Of a stretch of 64,000 nucleotides of DNA, positions 1 to 15,800 are shown piece after piece. The stretch covers positions 6,986,431 through 7,050,430 of the forward strand of contig NC_135555.1 of the NCBI RefSeq assembly GCF_964340395.1. The letters are read 5' to 3'. This DNA is from Glandiceps talaboti. Its lineage: Eukaryota; Hemichordata; Enteropneusta; Spengelidae. The number at the start of each line of letters is the position of its first letter. The first letter of the stretch is position 1. Below the pieces are notes generated by a model that had not been told where the DNA came from, did no database searches, and worked only from the letters and a program-made list of their open reading frames with translations. Both the position numbers and the translations under genes were made by a program.

Positions 1-743
1 ACCACAGCCTCTTTTTATGGCATCGTCCAAAACACACTGTCATTTTGCTGGTGTGCAAGAATGTAACAACCTATTACTAACACTAACAATAAAAAAGCAT
101 TTAAATAATACCAACAAATTAAATTAATATAAAAGATTAAGAAATAATTTTTTTTTAAAATTAAAAATGAAATGAATTTTTTTTAAATAAATGATTGTGA
201 GATTTATGATTGACCCATAATATGTGAGACTGTGTATTTGGTGATGTCCTATATGTGTGTCAATTTTCTGAGCTTGACTTGTGTCTGTATTTCTGAATAT
301 AATAATAGTACAAATGATGTTGCCATGGTTTCACTTGTATGACACAACATTTTTTACACACACTCAGACAACTTCATGACGATGCAGAGTGGGGATATAC
401 CGGTAGAAGTATACAAGTTAATTATCATGTTGATTAATAGTTTCAAAGTAATCAATTGAAGCCATTAAAATCGTCACATCCATGTGTATTTTTTCAGCAG
501 AAAGCTGATGTTTTATCACTTTTCAATGTGATTGGACAAAGGATCCTGCTGTGTGTGTTGTATTTACATGTATGTAATTGTTAGGTTGGAGTTGAAATAA
601 TCATGTCTCATTGATGAAACACCAAGTCAAGCTATCATTTCTACTGTAGTTTGATCATTACAGTGTATAGACTGTCACTGATAATTCCACATAACTTACA
701 ATCTTTGTCTTAGTTCATAACATACCATTTGTTTTGTTTTTAG
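1..743. other. Non-coding DNA left of the first visible exon (probably intron), with a dispersed repeat at about 361–660
   Basis: No exon was recognised here. About 361–660 matches about 32690–33030 in order (GCCATTAAAATC, CCATGTGTA, TTCAATGTGATTGG, AAGGATCCTGC, GTTGAAAT), so it is a dispersed repeat of unknown class. Confidence 0.55.
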
Positions 744-870
744 AGGGCTGTTGGTGTTGATGTAGATGTAGGAGACACCTTGATTTTCTGGACTGATGTT
801 GATATGGGAGCTATCTACTCTGGTTCTGTTTATGGAACACAATCTCAACCAGCTTCACAAATTATGTCAG
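744..870 (+). CDS. Receptor exon 1 in window: first visible YWTD blade
   Basis: The acceptor follows a T-rich tract (gtttttag) and the donor is gtgagg. The exon encodes AVGVDVDVGDTLIFWTDV, matching the 'AVDfd…lvyWTDv' start of an LRP5/6 propeller. It ends in phase 1 and joins the next exon as G|LGRPNG. In LRP5/6 the signal peptide and first strand come just before this point, so only a small N-terminal part should be missing. Confidence 0.85.
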
Positions 871-3800
871 GTGAGGATAAAAGATGGAGGTGTCAAGTGC
901 CTATTACCACATTTTTCTGTTTTTTATTCATGTTTAAAAGTTACACCAACACAGTCACACTTTATCATTACTCTGCGATACCGTCATAGCACTCGGGTCA
1001 GAAACACTTTTTTTTTTTTAAAGGATTTAAATCAAAAGAAGGAGAGAAGAAAATAGAACAAAATTAAGATTGCATTAAACTACATTTTCAGCCTTTCAGC
1101 CTGAAACCCACTTCAGCTACGTAGTAGTCCAGAGATTTTATGAACCTGTCAACTTCAAAGCATCTCAAAAGGGAGTCTACTTGAAATATTGACCCAAAAC
1201 TCCAATCTGCTTGAAAGATTGAGCTAGGAGCCTTGGCTTAACTGAAGTCGCAATTGACCAATATTTGGGAAAGTGCTTAATTTGAAATAGCTAGTGGAGA
1301 TACTATATTGAATGAGTCTCTGGCAGTGACTTTTAGAGTGTTATTTATTGTAGCACCCTAAAATGATAGCACAGTTAATAATCAGTTGGAAAATGTAATG
1401 TATGTATATATGTAGAGAACTTCAGAATTAAAAAGGACATTCCTAAGGTCACTGTTTTTCAGTTGTTGTGAGTCACACTTTCCAACCAAATTCAGGAGGC
1501 TAATTAAAGGCTATTGGCATCTCCATCTTACCAACAGTGGCATAAATGTTTGTCATATGACCATAGGGGCATGTATTTTATTTTCATTATTGTGTTGGCG
1601 TCCAAACATAGGGATGGATTGGATCATAGGAAATCTTCCCCATTTGTTTCTACTAAAACAAAATATGGAAAAAAAATTCATTTGGCCCTACACTTGTCAT
1701 TGGCACTTTGTAAAATATTCATAAAAAATTGCAAGACCAACTTTAATATAATTGTGAGTAAATATGAATAATAATAATCATGAAAGTTGATATTAGTTTC
1801 TTATAATGGTAAAATTGTTATTTGAAGTCCACCAAAATTTAAAATTTTACTTGAGTTCCTTCTAAAATGCAAAATAATTAATATAAATCCGCTAACTTAT
1901 CTCAAAGTTTTAAGATATGTCATGGGAATATGATGCAAGTTATATAAGGGGATCAAATGAGATGAATGAAAGAGCACAAACAGGACATTTTCCCCAAAAC
2001 ACAAAATAACATATTGTTGCTGTGTAGCCATGCATCACTCTCTCGTCTCAGGCTAATGCATAAAAACAAAATAAGGAAAAGTGTCACTGAGATCAAAAGG
2101 TCTTGTAATTCTGTATGTGAAAGTTCACAAATGTGACCAACTCAGTGAATTCAAAAACAGACAATACAAAAGAGCATCTGACCATTATGCAATGATTGCA
2201 AACTCACAAAAGCTGTGAAAACTATTTATAAAACTTTCAAAATATTGATAAATTATGAATTTGATTTAGTTAAATTAATTTCACTCGATTAAATAAAATT
2301 TTGAATTAGCACATTCATTTTAACAATTTTTTTTCTGTATTTTCATTATGTAAACAGCAAGAGTGTTTCTTGTGTCTATAAACATATTTTGGTGTATTCC
2401 ATAAATATATCCTCACAAAAGCTAACTTTTTGAAGAGAAATTATAGTGAATATTTTTACTCTAGTTGAAATTAATGTTATCTATTTTTATATTTCTCATC
2501 TTAACACATATAAAATGATGGGTCAGTCAGTCAATTAAAAATGTAATTTAAAAAAAGAAGAAGTATATGTGTATGTCAGTACATGGTGGTGAGGCTTTCA
2601 GTTCATTATCATATGGTCTCACTGCCAGACTTTTGACTATTGTCCCTAAGCTTTGTATGCCGAGCGTTGCAACTGCGAGAAGAGAGGGACTTGTCGCGCC
2701 CTCTCTTCTAATGGCTAAGCTGCTTGGCATACATACAAAGATTAGGAACGATAGTCACGAGTCTGGCAGCGAGACTAATTATCATACTGCAACGTGACTT
2801 CAGAAATGATATTAATAATTTAATCAAAGTCAGAAGGAAAGTATTAACCATTTGTTTTACTATTAGGACCTGAAGTTTCAGCAACAAATGATACTATTTG
2901 CCCACTTCATACTGTTGAAGCTTGTCAAAGCCCCATTTTACCATATCTGTACAAACATTGTGGTTTTTTTTTAGAATGCGTAATATTATTTCAGTAGATT
3001 GAGAAATATAAGGTCGGTCATGTGAAAGCAATGTGTGTTGGTACATGAAGCAAACTTTAAATTACAATGTGGAAAGTTCAAGGTCAAACAATCAAACAAA
3101 CATACCCTATTCCAGCATTTGATAGAAAAATGAAAGATTTAATGTGTGCTTTCAACAGTATTTTGCTCTGAAAATGATAGGAATTTGTGGCAAAATGTAA
3201 ACTTGGAACTGTAAGGTCTGTCAATCATCAACTGTACATGCAACTGAAAGTGTTATAATTTTTCTAAAAAGTTGAAAAACTGACACATTCTGAATTATTC
3301 AACCTCAGGAAAATTGTTTTCAAATTGTCAAACTTTTTAAAGGCACAGTTTGTTTCATTTTGGGTCAGTGGTGAGAATAAAACAAGCTCATTACTCCTTT
3401 GACAAGGACAACCAATACATAAATTACATTCATGTGCAAATATTTAAAAAAGGTGGAAGTCTTGTTTATGGTCCTTGTAATGTTTATTCAAGTGTATTAT
3501 ATTTGTCTGCTTTAGTTTATGATGTTCTAATTTAGTTATTGTTGATGTTAAGTCAATGGTATTTGCTATCATGGCAAAATATCTCTGAAATATTGTTACA
3601 TATCAGCATTTTGGTGTTAGGAATTATTAGGATTATTGTAATGAACAATATAGAAATACTCCGGTATGTAAAATTTAGCCAAGTTCACCTTCCCACAGGG
3701 CCATGGCCAATATCACAAAGAATAATATTCAGTTACTTTAATATATCAAGGCAATTGTGTATTTTATAATTATAAAATTGTTTAAAAAGTTTTAAATTGT

Positions 3801-6800
3801 GTACTATGTAAATAATTACCGTTTTCGCAGTGGACAATAAAAAGGTAATTTATTGTAATACCTGAGCATTTCACCATGTCCCATCCAAATTATTATATGT
3901 AACCAGTGTTTTTGCTTAAGGTTAGGGAACCCTGATAACAGAAAAGGAGAACATACATTAGCGAAAACACTAATAATAAATACCAACAACCAACTAGTTT
4001 TACCAAATTTTGACTCATTGTGAAAGAGATATAAATAAATGTATTCAATTACAACCCTTTTCATGTTAGTGTTCACTGGCTCAGTTTGATACAACATGTA
4101 GAAACCAAACTGCACACTCTACATTTCAAGTAGTAAGATTTTTCATTTTGTCTAAGAAATAAATCTTTTATTAAATGTATTGCAACAGAGCCATGTGAAT
4201 TAACACTAACATGAAATGGACTGTACCAGGCGTTTAAAACTTATAATTGCTTCCTCTCTCTCACTAAACAGTATGGCAAAACCCTCAGTAAAACAACCCC
4301 AGCAGTCATTTATGACCCTCTTTTTTCAGACCTTGTTTCTTTTTCTTTTTTTCCCATCAACAGGTTGCATGAAACACTGCATACACACTTAAAGTTTTGT
4401 GACTTGAGGTGACATGAAATACTTATGTGAAATGTCAAATGACCTTGACTGATTTGCATATGATTGGTATCTCATTGCAAGCATACTGAACGCCTACACT
4501 GGTAGCTGTCCTCAATAACAATAGATCACAGCTTAGTGCCAGCTTAGTTCTATTATATTCATGTTTTCTTTTTCTAAAGTTTCCACCACAAATACATGCA
4601 GTTGTAATTATTTTTTGAACAAGCCTAGAAATTTCAAAATGTTAGAGTCAATTGTAAGATCAATCTACTAGGAAAGAACCAAATTCTATTTGTGATTATA
4701 TTATGTGCCTACTAAAAAGGAGAAGCTAACATGACTGTATCCTCCTGTGAGGTCATGACCTTTTACTTGATTTAAGAGCTTGTTGACAGTATACTCTCAC
4801 AGAGTAAAGGGAAGCTGGTAGAAGTGTTTGTTAACTGGAAAAAGACAAACAAAATACCCGAGATACTGTATTTGCTTAAATCTTCACCTGTATTAAAACA
4901 CTCGAATTAGGGACCTCATTCAAGGTGAACACTTAAGATAATAGGCCAGTATCATTTATAAATTTCTGTGTTGTAGGTTTGAAGATAAAGCATTGAATGT
5001 ATACATGTACAATGAGACACTACTGTTGGTGCCTATTGTATTTCTGAGTTCACATGTCATAGTACATGATTATAAGCACATATCTCACCCCTTGCCTAAG
5101 GTGAAAATTAAAGTACCCACAGATATTGAGGACAGGTACACATTCAGATACAAACTTAGTATATTGCTGAGTGCTGAGTGCAACAAATAACTCAACCAAC
5201 AATCACAAACCCCTGTTGAATATAATTCACATGGAGATCTGTATATAAAATATGTTGTTAACATGTTTATTGTTTGTTTTTGAGTGCTGTACTGCAGTGA
5301 TGTTCTTTCTGTAAAATTGTTAATATATTGTTCATTCCTTAGATAACAAAAGTAAATTTTTACATATTTTGTCTGCAGATGATAAACTTTCTCTTGGAAA
5401 CTTTCTTGTTAATGTAAAAAATATAGCAGTTGGCTAAATGATTGTATTTTATTTAGTACTTATTTTTGTATGCTTTACCATGCTCGCTAAAGCATGATGT
5501 TACGCAATAAAGATTGATTGACTATACAGTCAAGACTCATGAAAGTTAATTTCACTATGGTGACACGTATGACAATATCCAAACTATGACTCAATTTTGA
5601 ATACTTATTACTCAAAGTCTAATTTTCCCCCTACAAATTTCTACTGTGTCTGAGTGGGTCTAGTCTGTTGCAATTTCATCTTCTAATGTGTGGTTTCTGA
5701 CTTAATTTGCTTAATTGTCATGTTTTAATAATTTATAGATCCTACACACGGTTTACGTATACAGTTTCACTTCAACTATAACAGTCAATTTAGCACACCT
5801 TCTAAATTTGTGTGTTTTTTATCTAAGCACATGTTGTGATTTCCATGGTAATTTGAATACAGTGTTGTAACTTATTTGGCAAAAACTAAATTAAATTTTT
5901 ATGATGTTTTATGACTGGTGTAATAAAATGTTCTGTTTATGTCTTCATTTATAGGTCTTGGTAGACCCAACGGTATAGCTGTAGAATGGGTCACCAATTA
6001 CATTTACTGGACGGATGGTTTATATGGAACCATTGAAGTTGCCAAGAGTGATGGAACCTACAGAAGGACACTGTTGTATGGCCTTAGTAATCCACGTGGT
6101 ATTGCTCTTGATCCTATAAATGGGTAAGTAGACAGAATTATTGGGAATTTTCATTAAATTTGGTATAATTAACAGTTTCGTCCTATTAAATTGCCTATCA
6201 TAGAATTAGAGTGATATCACTCGGCCTCATTAGAGAGTAACTTAATATGGTGAACGTGATTGCTTTGCTATAAACTATTTGCTCTGGCACTGAAAGTTCA
6301 TATTTAGCTTAATATTTGATTTTGTGCAGACTATAGATACTAGAGAGAATAGGAGCTTAATATGACAATGCGACGACAATGAGAAATATCAATCCTCTCA
6401 ATAGTGTCTTGTTGTGGCAAAAGTAACACTTCTGAGAAAATATGCGACTTTGAAAAAAATTTCAGATGATGACAGGAATTTGGCAAATTCAGTAATGAGT
6501 CAATTGTATACTATTAATCTATAATTAACTTATCCTCTTCCAACCTAAAACAAAGTACATAATTCAGACAGACTACTGTAGACATAAAATGACATGATTG
6601 ATTGGCAGTCCCTGACCTGTCTAGACTGGTCAGCCAATATTGAACCCTTGTATGACAGGCCATGTTGTGTATGCATCTACTGCATTGGTAGAATGTTGTA
6701 ATTTTGTGTTTATAAAAAATTATATTGATTTCTAAACTGAATGCAAGCTGTGATATGAAAAATGCAAGCAAGGAGCACTGTCTGACTTTGAACATTTGTG

Positions 6801-9800
6801 TTGCCAGAGACGATATATCAGTGTGATGTTTTGTCTCCTATAAACCACAGGTATTTCCAATGTAGAATTTTAGTAGATCCTGGTGGAACCACTCTTCACA
6901 AATCAGTCGAAGGATATTTTGAAATTATTCTCTATGAAATTTGACAGCACAAGGGAGTGTAATTACACCAAAATATGCTTCTGTGTGCATGTTACAAAAA
7001 ACATGGTGGTTTCTCATCGAAAATGACACACTGACGAGAATAGTACATCTGTAAGTTTTAATGATGCATGGCAGAAAATGATGACATTGTCATTATTGTC
7101 TTGTTCTTGTAAGCTCTGCGTAATAATGGTTTGTAGTTACTAGTCCCTATCATTTACATTTAATTAATAATTTTAAAAAAATCATCATATACAATGTATA
7201 TCTCCTAGCTCAACCTAATAATATTATATTAATACAATATGAACAAGCTCATGGTCCCATCTCAGATGGCCTGGATAGTATGTATAAGTATGTCGGATGG
7301 ATAAACACTTAATAGGGACTAATATGGTGCATGCTCATTCAAGTTTAGGACAGCTTTCAGGTGTGTTTACATGAACATGAACTTGTCATAGAGGGATAAT
7401 TAGTTTTCCATGCCCATGTAAAGTGGGTTGTTTTAGTTTATACCATAATTGGACCAAACAGTATAATCATGATCTATGTAATTGGTTATATTTGCAGTGA
7501 TATGTACTGGACTGACCAAGATTCAAATACAATAGAAAGAGCTAAAATGGATGGAAGTAACCCACAGTCATTGGTGAATACTGATCTTTATTGGCCAAAT
7601 GAAATCGTTGTTCAATCGTAAGTAGACCATTATATCAGATCTGCAACGCATCTCTGTTGACTCCATATTTTGAAAAAAGCCATGTATAGAAGAAAATTTT
7701 CATAATATATCAATCTTTAGAATTGTTTTGAATTAATTATGAATGCAACTAACTGAGTAAGTGGCAAAGAAATTTAAAAAGTCAGTATGCAGAGAAAAAT
7801 AATTAGAATATCAGGCAATTAATAATTATGCCACAAAAATGGTCCTCTATAATATTTCATTCATAGGCAACTGAAAACTTATAGTTATTATGTTTTAATA
7901 TTACAAAAATTGTGTTGTAATAATTAAATCTTGGTTTATTTAAAATTTGCATTTGATCTTTTCACAAGTTTCTAACAGAAAATGAATATGCTGATAATAT
8001 TACAGACAATTTTAATAACTCGATATCCATATCCTATTATCAATATAAAGTATAAATATGTGATGGAATACAGCAATGATTAGCTTTAAATTAAAGAGAA
8101 AAATCAGTTTAATTAACTTTATTACTTAACAACATGCTGTGGAAAGCATGGTATAGTAAACACAATACAATACAATACAATACAATACAATCAGTGTTAA
8201 TGTACATAGAAAATAAAACAAAATTTGTCTTGCTTTGTTTACAGGGGAACACTGTATTGGATAGATGGCTACTATCATAAGATAGAATCATTAATGACCA
8301 GTGGTACACTGTCACCCACCCAGGTTGCTGACTTGTCATCTATAACTAGAGACGATGCTATGTTTGGTCTTTCACTGTATGGTTCTACCCTATACTTTAC
8401 AGTCTGGGGGGAAGGCAGTATCTATTCTGTGCCAACAAGTGGTGGCACCCCCACTCTATTAGCAAGTGGTTTTAGTGATTCGCCATTTGGACTGGCTTTT
8501 TCACACCCAGCTGTGCAATCGGATACAATCAATGGTTGTGAAGGGTCAAATCCATGTTCTCATTTGTGTCTGCCAACAGGCGGCGGCGAACGATCCTGCG
8601 CCTGCCCCTCATATGGTGACTTGACACTATCATCAGATGGAAAGACATGTACAGGTAAGAAAAAAATTATTATTTTGTCAAAGATGATTAAACTTGGGAA
8701 GATTCACAGTATTAGTAATGCAAACGCCAACTATAGAGTGACTATTTTTTTTTAATTTTGTTCATAAATATTAAATAAATATGCCATATATTTTAGTAGA
8801 TTCTACATCATATATAATTTATTGAGTATAGACTATAAAGTGAAACCCATCCACACTCAATGGTGTAAATTGGGCACATCAAAGCTAAATGAACCCCACA
8901 CGCTGCAGTCATAAATATTCATATATTTACATTTATATTTTTATTTAAATTTGTCTTTATATTTATATTTATATTTCTAAACAAATGAAAAACACACAAC
9001 TGCAAAGCAGGAGGTGAGGGTACATGTGTTCATATCAACATGTAAAATTAAAATGAGAGTTGATTATTTTCCCAAATAGTACTCCTACCCATTCAAAATT
9101 TTTTGAACAATTCTTATTTTTTGTAATATTTAATTTTGTCTATTTTCAGCTGCCGATGAATTTCTTTTCTACTGTGCTGGGTACGATGGTCAGATTCGCA
9201 TGTTAGCACTAGATGGTCATGCAAGTGGACGTAGCATTGTCTTGGATCAAACAGCTCGTTGTGTGGCTCTTGATTACGATGAGCTCTCTGAGGTATGCAA
9301 ATTATATATCAGATTCTATATAGATCGAAAATAAATAATAATTCATGATTCTTTGATGGCCATATGAACTTTGAAGTAATGAATATTTACTTTCAGTTTG
9401 CAATCTGGTTGAAATCTGATGTTGTGAACTCAGCAAGATGATTTACCCCTGTTTTCCTACTTTTATTAATGTTTGCTCTTTTATGTTCTGTGAGCACCTT
9501 GTACCTACTGACACAATACCATACGAGTTCTTGTACACAATTGCGAGCGCTGAATGGATTTACTCAATGAATAATAATGCATAATCTGCTGAAACATATG
9601 GATACAGTACTTAAGAATGCTCTTTCGAAAAGAGCACAGAGCACAGAGAATAATGTTATTGTTATTGTTTGGTGATTCTTGACTGTTATTTTATAAGATG
9701 GATTTCGAATGACAAGAACTCATGTGGTATTGTGTCAGATTTAGGTAGATTAAGGCACTCATAGAACAAAAAAAGAACAAACATGTAACTCTAAAAAATT

Positions 9801-12800
9801 GGAGGTGAATAAAGTAATTGCACCAACTTCCCTACATCAGATTTTAATCAGATTGTACAGTACGTCATGTGTTACATGAACTCCTTCATTTGACAAACTT
9901 TATGAAAGTCTTACCAGGTTCCCATTTATGGTCGATAACCCAGAATTCTTTAGATTTCTGAAGCATTTATGTGAAAATCCTCATTAATCTTGCGATGTTG
10001 GATTGTACAAGTTGAATTATTCAAACACCCTAAATTATATGTTTATTTAAATTATTTGTTTGTTTGTTTGTTTGTTTGTTTGCAGGTGATTTACTACAGT
10101 GATGTAGCTTTCAGAGAAATTAGACGTGTGGAGCTTACAGATAAAAACTCAGAAACTTTCTTAGAACAAGGCATTGGTACAGTTGATGGTAAGGGCAGAT
10201 GTCATTTTACATTTAAACTTTCTTCCATTGACTAAAAATAATGATATTTATCACACATAAAAATCACAATAATGAAAATTGGGTTTTTATTAGCACTCAC
10301 ACCCCACAGTATATGGTTCTAGATGATTACTTATATATTTTCAACTATCTGAGGTTAGTGCATTTTTGGCATTACAGGGAGAGGTGATCATGGCATCATT
10401 ATATGTTTGGTGAACATGTTTAAAACAGTGGATATGCCATGATTTATTCAATCATTGAATTAAATTTTTCCAAAGCTATGACTTTGCTTTACAAAACTGC
10501 AAGTTGTATTTTTAAGATTTCAAAAGAAAAAGTCTTCATGAAATATAGAAAGTTTTAGACTACAGGATTGACAATTTGTTTCTGTTGACTTTGTGGCCAA
10601 ACTTGTTTCATTTAACCTCTTTCACGACAGGACTTGCCATTGACCAGATGCATCGAAGGCTCTACTTCACCAACTGGGATATTGTATATTCCACCAACAA
10701 TGGGGAAGAATGGGCAAGGATTGAAATGATTGACTTAGATGGAACTAACAGGCGACGCATCATTGAGACAGGCCTGTACAGACCTAGAGCTATTCAACTT
10801 GATGTACCAAATGGGTAAGACACATCATTCCTGTCCAATAATGTCTATTTCCATAGATTCTTGATATTGAAATTTTAACTTAAAGTGGCCATATGAAAAG
10901 GTATTTACTTCTGTGTCTAATTAAAAAATTACCATGTTTTTCTACTTACAAAAACAACATGAAATAACAAATTCATGATCATGATTTGTAACTCAATAAA
11001 TTGCAATAAGTGTGTGAAAAGCTTGTTATTGTACATACAATAACAAAATGTTTGACAACATTTTTTTCTTCAATTTATTGAGATACAAATATGACCTTTG
11101 GTATATGTTGTTTCACAAAGTTTTTTTCCCAAGTAGAAAAACACCATAAGGTTGATTTATAAATTTAAAATCCAAAATAAAACCTTGCCCTCATCCATAT
11201 GACCACTTTAAACAAGGAATATTGATTTAGATAGATAACAATATAACATTAAATGTTTAAGATTAGTTTTTGAAATAAGTTAAAGAACACAACATTACAG
11301 CCAGCAGACTCAGCCTGTGTTAGACTGGTTACAACACAGATGTATACAAATACATGTAAACATCCCTCTCCAGTTCAAATCATTACACTTTTGTTCAGAT
11401 CTAATCTACTAACTTCCAAACTTTCCAATACAACAATTTTAAATGATGAATAAGTGGGTAATATACAAGATGCAAAGCAAACAATTCCTAACATAGTGGA
11501 GCAACTATTAACTTTTAAATTACCAACAATCTCATCTCGTTTCTAAATCAAGGAGTTTTCAAGCCAACAAAAACTGCCATTGATTAGAAACAAATAGTTG
11601 ATCAAACTGATATCATATCAGGATTTGCTGATCTTGTCCTTATAGAAAAAGGACTGTGAACCAACATTTCAACATATTAAAATGCTAGTAGTCATTCTCT
11701 AAATTGCCACTTTTAATTTGATATTTTTATCTGTGTGATCTCATTTTATGTTTAATTTTTCAATCATTATTTTGATATTTATAGGTACATGTACTACACA
11801 GATTGGAATGTTAACCCAGGCATTGTTCGGACAGATTTGGATGGTCAAAATCCACTCGTTATCCAGAGTCAGAATGTGGAAAATCCTAATGGTATTGCAC
11901 TCACACCTTCCAACATGTATTGGGTTGACTCTCATTATGACAGTGGCTTAGCAGCAACATTGGAATACTCAGATTTAGATGGTAACAATAGGGTTGAGGT
12001 GACTCACTCCTTCCCAATAAAGGTACAACATCATTCTATCTGTAAAGACAGTCATGCCAGTATTCAAATGAGATGTTCAGTATGCAAATTTTCAGTGGCA
12101 TTATTAGCATAATTTATGCATGCTTTCATTACTTATGCCAAAAAGATTCATCTGTTGTACTCTTTCTGATGTGATTTTACACTGAAGTATTCTTAATTAA
12201 TGATTAGATGAAATTGATGCTCTATCGGTCAAGAGACTAATAAAACATGAAGCATTCAAATTAGGAATTTCGTTGTGCAAATTTGTAGCACATCATACCC
12301 CAGTGTTATTAGTGATTTACGAGAAGCACATTGAAGTAAAACTTTAGCATAATCAGTCTGTATACTGTGTTATGCAATTGCTTGAATTTGATAACTCAAT
12401 ACATACATTGTAAAAGGATTAGTAAGGACACCCCCCCCCCCCCAAAAAAAAAAAAATAAATAAATAAAAAAAATAAAAAAATAAAAAATAAAATCTTTTT
12501 ATTTGGCCTTCTATAAGCTTAGCCTAATTTGTACCTTATTTCTTTGCTTGCCCAGGTGCCATTTGGCATTGATGTGTCAAATAATAAAGTCTACTGGAGT
12601 GATTGGAATGAAACTGCCATCTTTGAAGGGGACTTGTTAACAGGAATTCACAAACAACTTGTTGGTAATGTAATTGACCCAATGGGAGTTAAATATGCTA
12701 CAAGTAATGACGGGCCACCAGGTAAGCTGTTAAGACAAAATATTTACTTCAACTCATTCATGGTACAGTAATGAACAGTTGGGGTATTTCAGAAACAAGA

Positions 12801-15800
12801 GCCGCACAATAATAATTTCAAAGAAGTGCAAATTTGTGATAACTCGACATATCAACTAATAGCAAGACAGCCATGCAATTAAATGAAAACCATCCAACTG
12901 ACAGCACAAATTGTTGCCTCAGTTGTTGTTCTAATAGATAGAAGTACAAGTGACTTAAGGGGTTTGTCACTATGTGTCAATAGATGAGTAGTGACAACCC
13001 GTAGGTCACAAGAATTTTCCGGCTGAATAAAGAAAAATATTGGAGAATAAATCCCAGTGCCAGAAATATGACAGAAAAATTATTTGGGAATGTAATGGTA
13101 ATTTTGAACATTTTGACTCATATTTCGAACACAGCAGAACCTGACGCTGATGGACACGTTGTTGTGACGTAGATGGAACCAGAGCATATATTACATATTT
13201 TTTGTTGAATTTGGCTTGTGCATAATATAATAACATTTGAATCTTAATGCATTTAAGTAGCATAAGTTTTGTGTCATTTGCATAAATTTTTTATCTAAAA
13301 ATATTAAATATATAAACAAATATGATAGATATTTTATAAAACATTTCTGTCATTTATTCTTCTTGTAGAACCCAATGATGTTTGCAGTGGTAGTACTTGC
13401 GATATTTGTGTTGTAGGCAACATTGAATCCAGTACTGCAAAATGTCTCTGTCCTGACAAAGGGGGTAAAGTGTCTGATGAAAATGGACAGTGTGTCGGTA
13501 AGTGTATTTTCAAATAAATTAATATTTCACACCAATAATTACTGAATCAAGGTGAATTCTTTAAATATGTGTAATATCAAAGCTCCTAATATTATTTTTA
13601 TATTGTTACTTATAAGGACATGGGAATATTATTCAAATAATTTGCTTAGATCATCAAAATCACTAATGATATAATATCACTGGATATTCTAGTATGTGAT
13701 CATATTTAATGAAAACTGGTTAATTGGGAATTGAAATATTAAATAAGATACACATGTATCATCATTTGTTTTGAATAATCATCTTGGAATTAATTGTAAA
13801 GTACATCTTTAGTCAACAAGTCACTTTCTTCTTGTACTTCCCTCAAATAGAACCAACTAATTTCCTATTGGTTGCTGATGTTATGGATATCCGCATGATT
13901 GGTCTGGATACATCAGATCGCCATGCCTACTCAGTTATCCAGGCTTATACAGATGATAATATTGTTGCTATTGCATATGATGCTGTCAACAAACAGTTAT
14001 ATTGGAGTAATGTTCATGATGGTGTCATACGTAGAGCCAATTTCTTCAACAGTGAGGAACCTCAAGACTTCTATACCGGAGCACGTGTGATTGATGGAAT
14101 GGATATTGATGAGTCTAATCAAATGATATATTGGACTGATTATGAACTGAAAAGTATTGAAAGGATGAGTTTGGATGATGTTGATGGGAGTACACATGAG
14201 GTACTCAAGACAAATCTGACCAGTCCAAGAGCCATTGTCATTAATAACGGGTAGGCGATACTTAGCAGCTCTTAAAGGAAAAGTTTATTTCTGCCTTTGA
14301 ATTCAGTGAATACTGCTATCAACTTAGAAATAATTTTTGCTGTTTTAGAACCTCATCTCAGTAATATATCAACCCTGAATCTTGTAAGCCCTGCACTTGG
14401 CATATTGTGTTCTGCCATTTTCATATGGTTTATAGGAAACCCTCTGGTGATTTCATCACTTTTGACATATTAATCCTCTTTGTGTCGATTCCTAACTGGA
14501 AATCATAAAATGACCAAACACATGTCAGGGTTTCTTTGCAAGATTTCAAATTAATTAAGTTCCTGGGGAGCAATTTTACCATCCAAAATAATGAGTTGAT
14601 AGTGAATGTAAGTGTACTAAGTGGAGAAATACTTACCTCTGACTGGATTATTCCTTTAATAAAATTTAACACTGATCAAGGAAGGATATAAATATACCAT
14701 GCACAATAACATAGAATTATGTGAACATTCTCTCTCACCACATTTGCAGATTCTCAAGTTACATGATGGGACATAAGCATAAATGTGCTATAATCCATAC
14801 ATTTCTCAATTAAACATCCACCTAATTCTTTTTTTTGAGCATTTAGAAGTGGATTTTAAAAACTTAGACCATCTTGTCTTTCTTGATTTTTTCTGTTACA
14901 TACAGTTACATATATTGGACAGATTGGGCTGTAGGAAATGCACAAGTTTTACGTATGGACATCAACACTAACGTAGAAGAAACTATTATACAAGAAAACA
15001 TCCAAACTCCAAATGGGTTGGCTATCAGTGAAAATAAACTATATGTGATAAATGGTGATGGTTTTAAAATCATCAGGTCTGACTTGGATGGTGAGTAACA
15101 TTTGTTATCAATAAATTTCAATTAGTTCTCAACATTTCTATCAGCCCTATCATAATATATCTAGCAAATAGAGTGCTGTAACAGAAGCAAAGAAACTGTG
15201 AGCATGTGAAGATGAACTGAAATGAATTGTACATTTTGGTTTTTGTTTTGTCTTTATTATGAAAGTTTTCAAAATGCAAATAAAGTTCCCAATATAGATC
15301 TACATAATTAAATGATCTCTAAATTTGGTGTTTACAACTATTAAAGCAAGACTTAGCCAACCTGATAAACAAACTTCTCACACAAACAGCAATTTTGTGG
15401 AAAACAGTTAAATCTACAAATGTGGAATACCACTAAGCCCCAACATGATTCCTCTGGTGTAATTCATTTTCCACTACTAGCACTATTCTATATATGTTAC
15501 AATTTCCTAGCCAAGAAAATACATGTAAAAGAATTAATTCACAACAAAATCAATTTATTATAATTTTGTGTAAGAGAATTAGCTTAATAAAGGCGAATGT
15601 ATACAGACCTTGAAATACCAGACTGTAAAGAATTTAATGTGGAGATTTTTCCAAATTTCAATTAAAGATAAAAAAATGTTTGAAAGAATGAAATCTGTTG
15701 CCTGTATTATTAATGATTATAATATTTAATGGTCTTGAAATATTGCTTGTTTTAACAATTATGTGGCTTTAAACCACTTCAGGATGGATCCATATAATTT

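Noticed and set aside
2548-2797. Mirror-image frames on both strands with similar peptides
   Set aside because: The similarity is due to the inverted-repeat element at 2616–2775, not to coding.
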